This document shows positions 37,121-44,776 of a DNA stretch of 64,000 bases, piece by piece. The DNA is from RGIG4608 sp045643885 (GTDB lineage Bacteria; Bacillota; Clostridia; Oscillospirales; CAG-272). The translations under genes were made by a program, and so were the position numbers. The DNA is taken from positions 141,176-205,175 of the forward strand of contig JAZRFY010000030.1 in assembly GCA_045643885.1 (NCBI GenBank), read 5' to 3'. The notes under the pieces were generated by a model that was not told the origin of the DNA, did no database searches, and saw only the letters and a program-made list of their open reading frames with translations. Every line of letters starts with the position of its first letter. Position 1 is the stretch's first letter.

Positions 37121-37477
37121 CTAAATTTTGGTATTTCTTGTTGTTACCACGTTTGCTCCAGTGCCCAAAATATTTTCGATAACCACGTATCCTAACTGAG
37201 CATCTTGGGGGACACGTGAAAGATTGATCACCTTCATACACTCAAACAAAAGATCTTTTGGAATAGGCTTATCCGTTTTCACCGGAACCACTCCCCCACC
37301 CTCAATCGGTGCTGTTGTTGTTAGTGTTCTCATAGGAGAAGTAAATTCGTTCTCGGCATATTCAAGCCCTCTTTTGCAAGTGTATCCTTCAACTGAAACG
37401 ACCTTTTTATTATCATCAAGCTCAACCTTAAGCTGACATCCCTTAGGACAAACGATACATGTTAATTCGCGTACCAT
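37121..37477 (-). CDS. DUF1667 protein with conserved CxxC pairs
   Basis: A 118-residue small protein of the DUF1667 family. The N-terminal cysteine set CIVCPKGCQLKVEL and a further GYTCKRG are conserved and may hold an iron-sulfur cluster. The family is routinely encoded after paired GlpA-like and FAD oxidoreductase genes in Clostridia, as here, and is thought to be a third subunit. ATG 37477 is chosen for GGAGGG 5 bp upstream; an in-frame ATG region at 37525 would overlap the upstream gene. The gap to that gene's stop is 11 bp. Confidence 0.88.
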   Translation of the reverse strand: MVRELTCIVCPKGCQLKVELDDNKKVVSVEGYTCKRGLEYAENEFTSPMRTLTTTAPIEGGGVVPVKTDKPIPKDLLFECMKVINLSRVPQDAQLGYVVIENILGTGANVVTTRNTKI

Positions 37478-37488
37478 ACTTCCCTCCA

Positions 37489-38736
37489 TCATTCTTCTAT
37501 CGCGAAGAAAAGCGTATCTCCGCAAATTCCGTTAATCATCTCACTTGTTAAAGTTACAGTTTCCATCTCACCGGGAGCAACTTTGAGCTTTTTTCTATCT
37601 ACAAGGAGCTTCTCTCCGTCGCGAACAGTGATTCTTATGTCACGGTATATGTCAGAAACTCTAAAATATACCGTGACATCCTCATTTGCACTTATTCTTT
37701 GAGGAACGGTATATCTCACCCTACCGTCAGTGACAAGCTTGATGCTCTTGTTAGAAAACGCGTTACCCTTAATAAATTCTGCAGCGGCACGGCCTGCAAT
37801 AGCAGCCTCCTCGGACACGTAGTCAACAAGATCGTGAACGTGAAGAACGTTTCCGCAAGCATAAACGCCGGGAATATCAGTCTGTCTGTTCTGGTCAACA
37901 ACAGCACCACCTGTGATTCGGTCAAGGGGGATTGATGCGCTCTTGGTAAGTTCATTTTCGGGAATAAGACCTACGGAGAGAAGCAAGGTATCGCATTCGA
38001 TATATTGCTTAGTTTCTTCGATGGGCTTTCGTTTTTCATCGACCTTTGCAATCGTAACGCCTGTAACTCTTTCCTTACCGTGAATTTCAACAACTGTGTG
38101 ACTCAATAGAAGCGGAATATCAAAATCATTAAGACATTGTTGGATATTACGTGCAAGACCGCCTGAATACGGCATAAGCTCACAAACCGCCTTAACCTCT
38201 GCGCCCTCAAGAGTCATTCTTCTTGCCATAATAAGTCCTATATCACCCGAGCCGAGTATAACTACCTTTTTCCCGGGCATATATCCGTCCATATTTACAA
38301 ATTTTTGTGCAGTTCCGGCGGTGAAAACACCCGACGGACGAGTTCCTGCAATATTAAGAGCACCCTTCGGACGTTCTCTGCATCCCATAGCGAGGATTAT
38401 GGATTTTGCTTCAACAGTAAACATCCCGTCCTCACTGTTCATTGCAGTCACAACCTTATCGGATGTAATATCGAGAACCATAGTGCCAAGCTTGAAGGTA
38501 ATATTGCGCTCCCTTACTTGTTTCTCATAGCAGTAAGCATATTCAGGTCCTGTAAGCTCTTCCTTAAAGCGATGAAGCCCAAATCCGTTGTGGATACACT
38601 GACGGAGAATACCGCCAAGACTTGTATCACGTTCAAGAATGAGAATATCCCTGATACCTGCATCGTATGCCGCAACCGCAGCGCTCATACCCGCAGGGCC
38701 ACCACCAACTATAACAAGATCAACCTTCATAGTCAT
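37489..38736 (-). CDS. FAD/NAD(P)-dependent oxidoreductase, probable second subunit of a glycerol-3-phosphate dehydrogenase complex
   Basis: A 415-residue pyridine-nucleotide-disulfide-type flavoprotein. The FAD-binding VIVGGGPAGMSAAVAAYDAG lies at the N-terminus and the NAD(P) site VVILGSGDIGLIMARR near residue 155. A third motif GVYACGNVLHVHD near residue 290 closes the FAD site. A ~90-residue C-terminal beta domain (VTVYFRVSDIYRDIRITV) is extra. The gene lies 1 bp after the GlpA-like gene and before DUF1667. The three-gene set is the Clostridial counterpart of GlpABC. Electron transfer from glycerol-3-phosphate oxidation to NAD or ferredoxin is the likely role, by inference from the set. 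Confidence 0.88.
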   Translation of the reverse strand: MTMKVDLVIVGGGPAGMSAAVAAYDAGIRDILILERDTSLGGILRQCIHNGFGLHRFKEELTGPEYAYCYEKQVRERNITFKLGTMVLDITSDKVVTAMNSEDGMFTVEAKSIILAMGCRERPKGALNIAGTRPSGVFTAGTAQKFVNMDGYMPGKKVVILGSGDIGLIMARRMTLEGAEVKAVCELMPYSGGLARNIQQCLNDFDIPLLLSHTVVEIHGKERVTGVTIAKVDEKRKPIEETKQYIECDTLLLSVGLIPENELTKSASIPLDRITGGAVVDQNRQTDIPGVYACGNVLHVHDLVDYVSEEAAIAGRAAAEFIKGNAFSNKSIKLVTDGRVRYTVPQRISANEDVTVYFRVSDIYRDIRITVRDGEKLLVDRKKLKVAPGEMETVTLTSEMINGICGDTLFFAIEE

Positions 38737-38737
38737 A

Positions 38738-40168
38738 TCAGTTCTCCCCCTTTATTTTGCCATAATTTATAATAGAAGCAGACCCCGATTTTGTAACACT
38801 TTCAAACGTAACACCAAGTTCTCTTGCGATAATTGACACAACAATGGGTGAACAAAATCCACCCTGACATCTACCCATACCGCCTCTTGTTCTTCGTTTG
38901 ACACCGTCAACGTCGCGAGCACCGGGATTTCTATGTATAGCCTCGATTATCTCTCCCTCTGTAATGCCCTCGCAGCGACATACGATACGTCCGTATTCTG
39001 GATGTACCTTTATAATGGCATTTTTTTCTTCTTCTTTAAGATTATTAAAATAGTGAACGGGTTTGCGTGTTCCGATATAATTTTCATTCTTTTCTGAAAT
39101 TGCGCCCATATCGCAAAGGATTTCTTCAACGTATTCTGCAATCGCAGGAGATGAAGTAAGACCAGGGCTTTCAATGCCACCAAGAGTAATTACTCCGTCC
39201 CTCTCCTTGATGATAAAATCGCCCTTGTCACCTACCGCGCGAAGACCGCAAAAGGATGTTATGACCTTATTAAAGGGCAAATTTGAAACGTTTTCTGCTG
39301 ATTTTGCAAACAATGTTGCAAAACCCTCCATAGTTGTCGCATAATTATCTTTTTCCTCAATATTTACAGCTGTCGGACCTACAAGGAGATTGCCATCAAC
39401 TGTCGGTGTAATCAATATTCCCTTACCCATCTTTGTGGGAGTGTGAAAAATGGTTCTTTGCACAAAGAAACCGCATTCCTTATCAAGCACCATATATTCT
39501 CCGCGTCTTGCAGTAATTTTGAAATCACAATCTCCCGTCATTTCTGCAATATCGTCAGAATATGCACCGGCACAGTTTATAATATATTTTGTATTTACAG
39601 CGCGTCCATCCGAGGATTTTACGGTATAATAATCCAAAGTTTTGTCAATACCCGTAACTTCATAATCAAGAAGAAGCTCAACTCCGTTATCCATAGCATT
39701 TCCAATAGCAGCAATGCAAAGCTCATAAGGACAAACTATAGCACTTGTCTCAGAAAGAAGCGCACACGAAAGCTCAGGATTGAGATTCTTCTCCAAGCTG
39801 TGAAGCTCATCCCTCTCCACTATGCGAAGTCCTTTTATACCTATGGCTATACCGTTACGATAAAGTGCTTCGACTTCTGCTCTCTCATTTTCAAATGCGA
39901 CAACAAGCGCCTGATTGTTATTATATTTTACGCCAAGACGCTCGCAAACCTTGGGCATAAGCTCCGAACCGCGCTTATTCATACGTGCTTTAAGCGAACC
40001 TACCACGGGGTCAAATCCGCCGTGAACTATAGCACTGTTCGCCTTAGTAGCCCCCATAGCAACGTCCCCTGCTTTTTCGAGTATGCACACTCTCACATTG
40101 TACTTTGAAAGCATTTCTGCAATCATTCCGCCGACAACACCTGCTCCGATAATAGCTATATCGTACAT
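38738..40168 (-). CDS. GlpA-like FAD-dependent glycerol-3-phosphate dehydrogenase with BFD-type [2Fe-2S] domain
   Basis: A 476-residue DAO-family flavoprotein beginning MYDIAIIGAGVVGGMIAEML. Its C-terminal ~60 residues form a BFD-like [2Fe-2S] domain with cysteines in RIVCRCEG and GRCQGGFC. This architecture matches anaerobic GlpA-type enzymes oxidising sn-glycerol-3-phosphate to dihydroxyacetone phosphate. ATG 40168 is chosen for AAGGAG 7 bp upstream; an in-frame extension to 40225 crosses the leader. It is the first gene of the operon, and its leader holds a strong terminator next to the divergent antiterminator gene glpP, which strengthens the glycerol assignment. Other hydroxy-acid oxidases share the fold. 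Confidence 0.88.
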   Translation of the reverse strand: MYDIAIIGAGVVGGMIAEMLSKYNVRVCILEKAGDVAMGATKANSAIVHGGFDPVVGSLKARMNKRGSELMPKVCERLGVKYNNNQALVVAFENERAEVEALYRNGIAIGIKGLRIVERDELHSLEKNLNPELSCALLSETSAIVCPYELCIAAIGNAMDNGVELLLDYEVTGIDKTLDYYTVKSSDGRAVNTKYIINCAGAYSDDIAEMTGDCDFKITARRGEYMVLDKECGFFVQRTIFHTPTKMGKGILITPTVDGNLLVGPTAVNIEEKDNYATTMEGFATLFAKSAENVSNLPFNKVITSFCGLRAVGDKGDFIIKERDGVITLGGIESPGLTSSPAIAEYVEEILCDMGAISEKNENYIGTRKPVHYFNNLKEEEKNAIIKVHPEYGRIVCRCEGITEGEIIEAIHRNPGARDVDGVKRRTRGGMGRCQGGFCSPIVVSIIARELGVTFESVTKSGSASIINYGKIKGEN

Positions 40169-40202
40169 TACCATTCTCCTTTTAAATGATCTTACTAAAC
40201 AA

Positions 40203-40256
40203 CAAAAAAGACGCGACAAAAACACGGGGAGTCAAATCTCCGGGTTTTAACGCATC
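40203..40256 (-). terminator. leader terminator of the glpA-like operon, probable GlpP target
   Basis: On the minus strand a long stem starts GATGCG (40256-40251), continues AAAACCCGGAGA, closes through CTCCCCGTGTTTT, and ends CGCGTC (40215-40210). T6 (40209-40204) follows directly. It lies between the promoter at 40292-40319 and the start at 40168, so it would stop transcription in the ~116-nt leader unless antiterminated. B. subtilis GlpP works on glp leaders in this way, and glpP is the adjacent divergent gene. Confidence 0.82.
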
Positions 40257-40291
40257 TCCAAATCTCATTGCTATATTAAATTTACCCACTC

Positions 40292-40319
40292 ATTATAACA
40301 CAAATAATAATTTTGTCAA
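40292..40319 (-). promoter_or_regulatory. promoter of the glpA-like operon
   Basis: Minus strand TTGACA (40319-40314), 16-bp spacer, TATAAT (40297-40292) preceded by TGT, an extended -10. It drives the leader that contains the 40203-40256 terminator. Confidence 0.8.
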
Positions 40320-40339
40320 TATATTTACAGCAAATTATA

Positions 40340-40368
40340 TTGACACGAATGCAGTTATATTTTATAAT
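40340..40368 (+). promoter_or_regulatory. consensus promoter of glpP
   Basis: TTGACA (40340-40345), 17-bp spacer, TATAAT (40363-40368): a perfect consensus 34 bp upstream of the glpP ATG. Confidence 0.85.
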
Positions 40369-40402
40369 ACCGTTATATAACCTGATATCTTTGGAGGTAA
40401 GT

Positions 40403-40948
40403 ATGCTTGATTTTGAAACGTATCCCATAATTGCTGCTGTCAGAACAAAAGAGGATTTTGTTCTCGCAATAGATTCCGATATACAAACAGTATTTTTGCT
40501 CAGTGCTGAGCTCTCTCAAGTCCCCGAATACTGTGAGCTTGCACATCACAAAAACAAGATTTTATTTATTCACTTGGATTTTGTCAACGGACTTAGCAAC
40601 GATGCCCACGGTGTAAAATATTTGGCTTCTATGGGAATTGACGGTATAATCAGTACAAGATCCAATGTAATTTCAGCTGCACACGAATGCGGACTTATGT
40701 CAGTACAGCGATTTTTTATGATAGATTCTCGCTCGGTCGATACGGCACTTGAAACTCTTTCAAATTCAAAAGCCTCTATGATAGAGGTGATGCCGGGCAT
40801 CGCATATAAAGCAATATCCAAGATAAAAAAGCACATCAAAATTCCCATAATTGCAGGTGGACTTATAAATTCAAAAGACGAATGCTTTAAAGCTCTCAAC
40901 GAGGGAGCGTCTATGATCTCCACTGGTGAGCATTCCCTTTGGCAATAA
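40403..40948 (+). CDS. glpP: glycerol-3-phosphate-responsive antiterminator GlpP
   Basis: A 181-residue TIM-barrel-like RNA-binding antiterminator. Recognised by IAAVRTKEDFVLAIDSDIQT, the central LFIHLDFVNGLSNDAHGVKY, and the phosphate-binding end IPIIAGGLINSKDECFKAL. In B. subtilis GlpP binds glycerol-3-phosphate and lets RNA polymerase read through leader terminators of glp genes. ATG 40403 follows GGAGG by 6 bp. The divergent glpA-like operon has exactly such a leader terminator, 150 bp away, so a local regulatory circuit is likely. It is a single-gene unit ended by the hairpin at 40963. Confidence 0.94.
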   Translation: MLDFETYPIIAAVRTKEDFVLAIDSDIQTVFLLSAELSQVPEYCELAHHKNKILFIHLDFVNGLSNDAHGVKYLASMGIDGIISTRSNVISAAHECGLMSVQRFFMIDSRSVDTALETLSNSKASMIEVMPGIAYKAISKIKKHIKIPIIAGGLINSKDECFKALNEGASMISTGEHSLWQ

Positions 40949-40956
40949 CACATTAT

Positions 40957-40995
40957 AAAAAACAGGCAGTGATATAATTCACTGCCTGCTTTTTA
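40957..40995. terminator. bidirectional terminator between glpP and the HAD-IIA gene
   Basis: Ten-bp stem CAGGCAGTGA / TCACTGCCTG (40963-40972, 40979-40988) flanked by A6 and T5. It serves both convergent genes. Confidence 0.9.
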
Positions 40996-41000
40996 TCGGA

Positions 41001-41822
41001 TTAATACATCAATTTATCGACGTCAGCAAGTGAGTCAAATACAAAATCAGGCTTATCCGACACATCTGCTTTTTCAACGTCCTCGTCTGTAGTCTCCCCC
41101 GATAAAACGAGCACAGATGTAACACCGAAATTCTTTCCAAGAGCAATATCGGTATAAAGTCTATCACCGAAAATACACATTTCATCATTAGAAAATCCGG
41201 CGAATTTACCAATCATTTCTATGGTTTCCTTATATGGCTTTCCAAAATATGTAGGAGTCTTCCCTGTTGACGCAGTTATGAGCGCCGCAATAGCACCACT
41301 ATCGGGAATAAATCCATCTTCTGTCGGACAGTTGAAATCGGGATGTGTAGAAATATACTCTGCCCCATTTCTTATCAATCTGCAAGCTATATTAAGCTTT
41401 TCATACGTTAATGATGTATCAAAGCTACTTACCACAATATCTGCAATTGGATTTTCTTCTCCGTTCACAACCTCGACTCCCTTATTTTTGTATTCTTCAA
41501 CAAGTTCATCGGTGGCGACCATATATACGGACTTTTCTTTTCTGTATGCAAGCAAAAACTCGCGCGTAACGTCACCCGATGTCATTATTTCATCCTCTCG
41601 AGGCTCAAACCCAAGTCTTGCGAGTTTATTGAAATAAAAGCTTGATGTGTGTGATGCATTATTTGTAAAAAATAATACTTTTTTTCCACTACTTCTCAAA
41701 TTTTTAATAAAACGTTTAGCAAACTCAAACGGAACACCACCGAGATAAATTGTTCCGTCCATATCAAAAATAAAAAGCCTTTTATCTTTGATAATTTCAA
41801 TATCAGGATTTTTAAAATTCAT
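41001..41822 (-). CDS. HAD-IIA phosphatase, NagD/AraL-like
   Basis: A 273-residue HAD hydrolase with motif I IFDMDGTIYLGG, motif II FFTNNASHT, a type IIA cap in the middle, and motif IV CIFGDRLYTDIALGKNFG. This is the NagD/AraL group, which dephosphorylates small sugar or glycerol phosphates. It starts 10 bp after the glycerol-1-phosphate dehydrogenase gene. In B. subtilis the same pair, araL and araM, is found together inside the arabinose operon, but no arabinose genes are here. A glycerol-phosphate substrate is plausible from context. Confidence 0.88.
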   Translation of the reverse strand: MNFKNPDIEIIKDKRLFIFDMDGTIYLGGVPFEFAKRFIKNLRSSGKKVLFFTNNASHTSSFYFNKLARLGFEPREDEIMTSGDVTREFLLAYRKEKSVYMVATDELVEEYKNKGVEVVNGEENPIADIVVSSFDTSLTYEKLNIACRLIRNGAEYISTHPDFNCPTEDGFIPDSGAIAALITASTGKTPTYFGKPYKETIEMIGKFAGFSNDEMCIFGDRLYTDIALGKNFGVTSVLVLSGETTDEDVEKADVSDKPDFVFDSLADVDKLMY

Positions 41823-41832
41823 ATCTCACCTT

Positions 41833-43026
41833 TTAATTATTTTTTTTAGCATTTAAGATATTCATCAAAGCACACGTTGCCTTTTGCGCATATTCTTCAA
41901 GCATTCCTTGATCTCTCAAATAGAAAAGAATAGTATATCTATCTCTCATAGTGAGCGCGCGGTGAATACCGTCAATGATTACCTGAGCATCTGTAACAGT
42001 TGGAGGCACATTCATCTTAACACAAAAATCCTCAACTGCATCAAAATACGGAAGGTATTTTGAAATCAATTCTTTAAGATGCTCATCATTGGTTTCCTGA
42101 TAAAGCATTTTATACATTATAGCCACAAGACGCGTCGCTTCGCACACCTCAAGTCCATGCAAATGAGGATGATTGCCGTGCTCTATATCATAAAGCTCCC
42201 ACGCGTGGGCAATTATGTGCTCAGAGCCCGATGCAGGACGAGAATTCCCTGTATAAGCCATTCCAAGACCTGTTACAAGAAATCCTTCCATAATATTCTT
42301 GATGCATCCCTTATCTCGCTTTGCCAGTTCATATCCGTTCTCAAGACATTTATTGGTAGCGTCAATAACGTCTTTTGCAATTTTGTCACAGAAATATTCT
42401 CCCGAATAATCTCTGGCAAGCTCCCAGTCAAGAATACCTATGTATTTACCAAACATATCGCCAATGCCTGCAAGCATCATCTCGAACGGAGCGTCCTTAA
42501 GAATATCAAGATCTCCTATAATATATTTAGGAGTTGTACACTGAATGGTAGCTTTTGAGCCGTTGAAGAGAAAGGGTGTGCCGGCAGAAGCATATCCGTC
42601 CATAGAGGGGGCTGTTCCAACTACGCCATACGGAAGATTAAGACGGTAACTTGCAAGACGGCAAGAGTCATTTACAGTTCCCGAACCAACTGCCAAAATA
42701 AAATCAGGAAGCTCTGAATATGCAAATATATTGGGCTTTGCACAAGGATCGCTTGCATTAAGAATAATTTTTCCCAAGGTATCAGGATTAGGCAATATTA
42801 CTTCTCCTTCAAGAATGCAAGTACGATAATGCTTCCCTGCCTCTTTAAGTATTTTCTCAACAGTCTTGCCCGCAGCGGCATACGTATTACTGTCCGCCAC
42901 CATATATATTTTATTGTAATCCTTTAAAATTTCGGGTATATTGTTTATTGCCCCTGATGAAATATCATAACCCTCCAATGGAGCTTTGTGATAACCCATC
43001 GAGCAACCACATTCAAATTTTATCAT
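41833..43026 (-). CDS. araM: sn-glycerol-1-phosphate dehydrogenase, AraM family
   Basis: A 397-residue member of the iron/zinc-containing alcohol dehydrogenase fold that interconverts dihydroxyacetone phosphate and sn-glycerol-1-phosphate with NAD(P)H. Family motifs are FILAVGSGTVNDSCRLASYR (nucleotide-binding), TAPSMDGYASAGTPF, GIGDMFGKYIG (metal-binding Asp) and SGSEHIIAHAWE (metal-binding His). This reads as a bacterial AraM-type enzyme rather than an archaeal lipid enzyme. It forms an operon with the HAD-IIA phosphatase and lies close to the glp genes. The direction, synthesis or salvage of glycerol-1-phosphate, is unknown. Confidence 0.92.
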   Translation of the reverse strand: MIKFECGCSMGYHKAPLEGYDISSGAINNIPEILKDYNKIYMVADSNTYAAAGKTVEKILKEAGKHYRTCILEGEVILPNPDTLGKIILNASDPCAKPNIFAYSELPDFILAVGSGTVNDSCRLASYRLNLPYGVVGTAPSMDGYASAGTPFLFNGSKATIQCTTPKYIIGDLDILKDAPFEMMLAGIGDMFGKYIGILDWELARDYSGEYFCDKIAKDVIDATNKCLENGYELAKRDKGCIKNIMEGFLVTGLGMAYTGNSRPASGSEHIIAHAWELYDIEHGNHPHLHGLEVCEATRLVAIMYKMLYQETNDEHLKELISKYLPYFDAVEDFCVKMNVPPTVTDAQVIIDGIHRALTMRDRYTILFYLRDQGMLEEYAQKATCALMNILNAKKNN

Positions 43027-43100
43027 ATACTTTTATCTCCTATACATTTTTCCATTACTTCAAACAATATAAGTATGATGCCATCTCCACTTTTAATAAT

Positions 43101-43128
43101 ATTATAACTTTACACATTATATTGTCAA
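43101..43128 (-). promoter_or_regulatory. promoter of the araM operon
   Basis: Minus strand TTGACA (43128-43123), 16-bp spacer, TATAAT (43106-43101), 75 bp upstream of the araM ATG. Confidence 0.78.
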
Positions 43129-43312
43129 TAGTTTTTTAAAAATTCATGTATCTCCCACCCCATCAACCCCAATTCTTTTAGAGATTGATATTATGTATTG
43201 CTATACAAAACCTGTCGAAAAGTGTTGGCAAAAGAGGCAAATTTAACCGAAACACCCCGTCTTCAAAATTCAAAAAAGAAACAGGTATGACAGTATAGAG
43301 GATCTCATATAT

Positions 43313-43349
43313 AAAAACAGATCCCACTTCCGGAGGAGAAGTGGGATCT
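43313..43349 (-). terminator. terminator of the SipW/TasA-type operon
   Basis: Twelve-bp perfect stem AGATCCCACTTC / GAAGTGGGATCT (43319-43330, 43338-43349), followed on the minus strand by T5. It lies 30 bp after the last gene. Confidence 0.9.
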
Positions 43350-43379
43350 ATTTTTAATGTTTTAGATTTCTCAATTAAA

Positions 43380-43952
43380 TTACTGAGCGTTGCCCTGGAT
43401 TGCGCTTACTGTATAAGCGATTGTGCAGCTCTTATCCTGATATTCGTTGCCTCTATCTTCAGGAAGAGAGATTCTTACTCTAACAACTGCAGGGTCTGTG
43501 CCGGGAGCCAAATCCTGTACTGAAGATGATGCGCTGATGTTACCGTTTGCGTCAGCTGTAGCAACTACGCCGTCAAAAGAAACCTCAAGACCGCTCCAAA
43601 GACCTGTATCAGAAACTACAGAGATAATTGTTGCGAAGTCGATAGTTACGTTACTGTTATTTTTTACTACTACATCGAATTCATAGTAGTCACCGGGAAC
43701 CATAAGGTCGATAGTGATTGTGTTTACACCGTTAGCGTCTTCTGTGCTTGAGAAAACAGTTTCGGGTACGTTTGCACCAAGAGTTGAACCGTGTGTGATT
43801 TCATTAACTGTTGCAACAACTTCAACCTTACCGGATGTAACTGCAACGTTAACGGTTTCTCCAGATGTAAAAAGTGCGTAGGTTGATCCTGCAATAAGGC
43901 TAAGGCAAAGAACGATAGTCATTATTGAGGACAAAATTACTTTCTTTTTCAT
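43380..43952 (-). CDS. TasA/CalY-like SipW-dependent surface protein
   Basis: A 190-residue secreted protein with a SipW-type leader (MKKKVILSSIMTIVLCLSLI then AGSTYALFTSGETV), where cleavage after the A-x-A-like site is expected. The mature part is a beta-sandwich with the family motifs PGDYYEFDVVVKNNSNVTID and EYQDKSCTIAYTVSAIQ. It is the closest in size and pattern in this cluster to TasA and camelysin, which assemble into extracellular fibres in bacilli. It is the last gene of the operon, just before the terminator. Fibre formation here is inferred. Confidence 0.85.
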   Translation of the reverse strand: MKKKVILSSIMTIVLCLSLIAGSTYALFTSGETVNVAVTSGKVEVVATVNEITHGSTLGANVPETVFSSTEDANGVNTITIDLMVPGDYYEFDVVVKNNSNVTIDFATIISVVSDTGLWSGLEVSFDGVVATADANGNISASSSVQDLAPGTDPAVVRVRISLPEDRGNEYQDKSCTIAYTVSAIQGNAQ

Positions 43953-43977
43953 TTGAATTTTTTCCTTTCAAAATTAT

Positions 43978-44053
43978 TATGTTCGAACATAGACTTGCTA
44001 ATGATAAGGCCGAAATCTCAAGTCTTAAAATTTCGGTTCTTTTTTTGATATTG
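43978..44053 (-). other. hairpin and palindrome between the last two operon genes
   Basis: The 108-bp gap holds the stem CCGAAAT / ATTTCGG (44012-44018 with 44031-44037) and the 14-bp palindrome TATGTTCGAACATA (43978-43991). There is no downstream T-run on the minus strand at the stem, so full termination is unlikely. It may set the high relative level of the terminal TasA-like gene. Confidence 0.45.
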
Positions 44054-44060
44054 ATATCAA

Positions 44061-44723
44061 TCACTCTGCTGCTTTAGTTGTCTGCACGGCATTGACCACA
44101 AGGTCAAACACCGCACGTTTTCCCATTGCCGCGTTGTTATTGATACCAACGGAGCTTGCGCCATCAAGGAATGTAACTTTAACACTGAATTCCTCACTCT
44201 CCTCGCCAGCCAATAGCGTTCCAACTTCAAACTGATATCCGTCTGTTAAGTCGGATAGCCTCATAGTAGTTGATTCTCCCTTATGATTGGTAACCACCAC
44301 CTGCAACTGATCGGCAAGTGCGTTGTACTCGGTCAAAAGAACGATTTCAACACTATAAGTAAAGGCCACGTTGGAGTAGTTTGTCGATTCAGGATTATCG
44401 TCATTGATGATCCTCAATTTCGCCTCAAAATAGCTTCCTGGAGCAATCCTGATGTCACCTGCATCCATTCCAAACATATTCTTATCAGTTTTCCCTGTGA
44501 AATCATATACTGAATCGTCTATGACCACGTTAGACTTACCGCTGTTATCAATCGCCTTATACTCGAGATAGGTTCTTTGGAGCGTTAAGTTGAGTTGACC
44601 GGCCTCAAAGTGGTTTTTCACAGAGAGCTTATCCGTATACAATGCATACGTCATAGCAATGATAATACTCATGCACAATAGAATGATTGAGCAAGAGACA
44701 AGCAAAACTCTCTTGATTTTCAC
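44061..44723 (-). CDS. SipW-dependent TasA-like surface protein
   Basis: A 220-residue exported protein. GTG 44723 is chosen because GGAAGGAGG lies 7 bp upstream; the in-frame ATG at 44780 overlaps the previous gene. The leader VKIKRVLLVSCSIILLCMSI leads into AMTYALYTDKLSVKNHFEAG, the SipW-type pattern of a hydrophobic stretch followed by TYALYTD. The mature domain has the family's APGSYFEAKLRIINDDNPES. It probably forms or anchors the matrix fibre with its neighbours. It sits between the uL15-like membrane protein and the TasA-like terminal gene. Confidence 0.82.
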   Translation of the reverse strand: MKIKRVLLVSCSIILLCMSIIIAMTYALYTDKLSVKNHFEAGQLNLTLQRTYLEYKAIDNSGKSNVVIDDSVYDFTGKTDKNMFGMDAGDIRIAPGSYFEAKLRIINDDNPESTNYSNVAFTYSVEIVLLTEYNALADQLQVVVTNHKGESTTMRLSDLTDGYQFEVGTLLAGEESEEFSVKVTFLDGASSVGINNNAAMGKRAVFDLVVNAVQTTKAAE

Positions 44724-44776
44724 TGTCTGTCCTCCTTCCAAACAGTTATATGAAACATTGTGTTGCCACAATGATA

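Larger units (their letters stand above)
43027..43379. other. intergenic region between araM and the SipW/TasA operon
   Basis: 353 bp. It contains the araM promoter (43101-43128) and the terminator of the surface-protein operon (43319-43349). Between them (43140-43316) I see no gene or clear structure except one TGTCGAA heptamer at 43213, which could be a 0A box or chance. Confidence 0.6.

Noticed and set aside
43213..43219. Second TGTCGAA (0A-box core) near araM
   Set aside because: Isolated heptamer, expected several times by chance in 64 kb, not positioned sensibly for the araM promoter.
43978..43991. Palindrome TATGTTCGAACATA as a LexA site
   Set aside because: The Firmicute LexA box has GAAC-N4-GTTC with the half-sites in the opposite order; here GTTCGAAC is continuous, and the neighbouring gene is not a repair gene.
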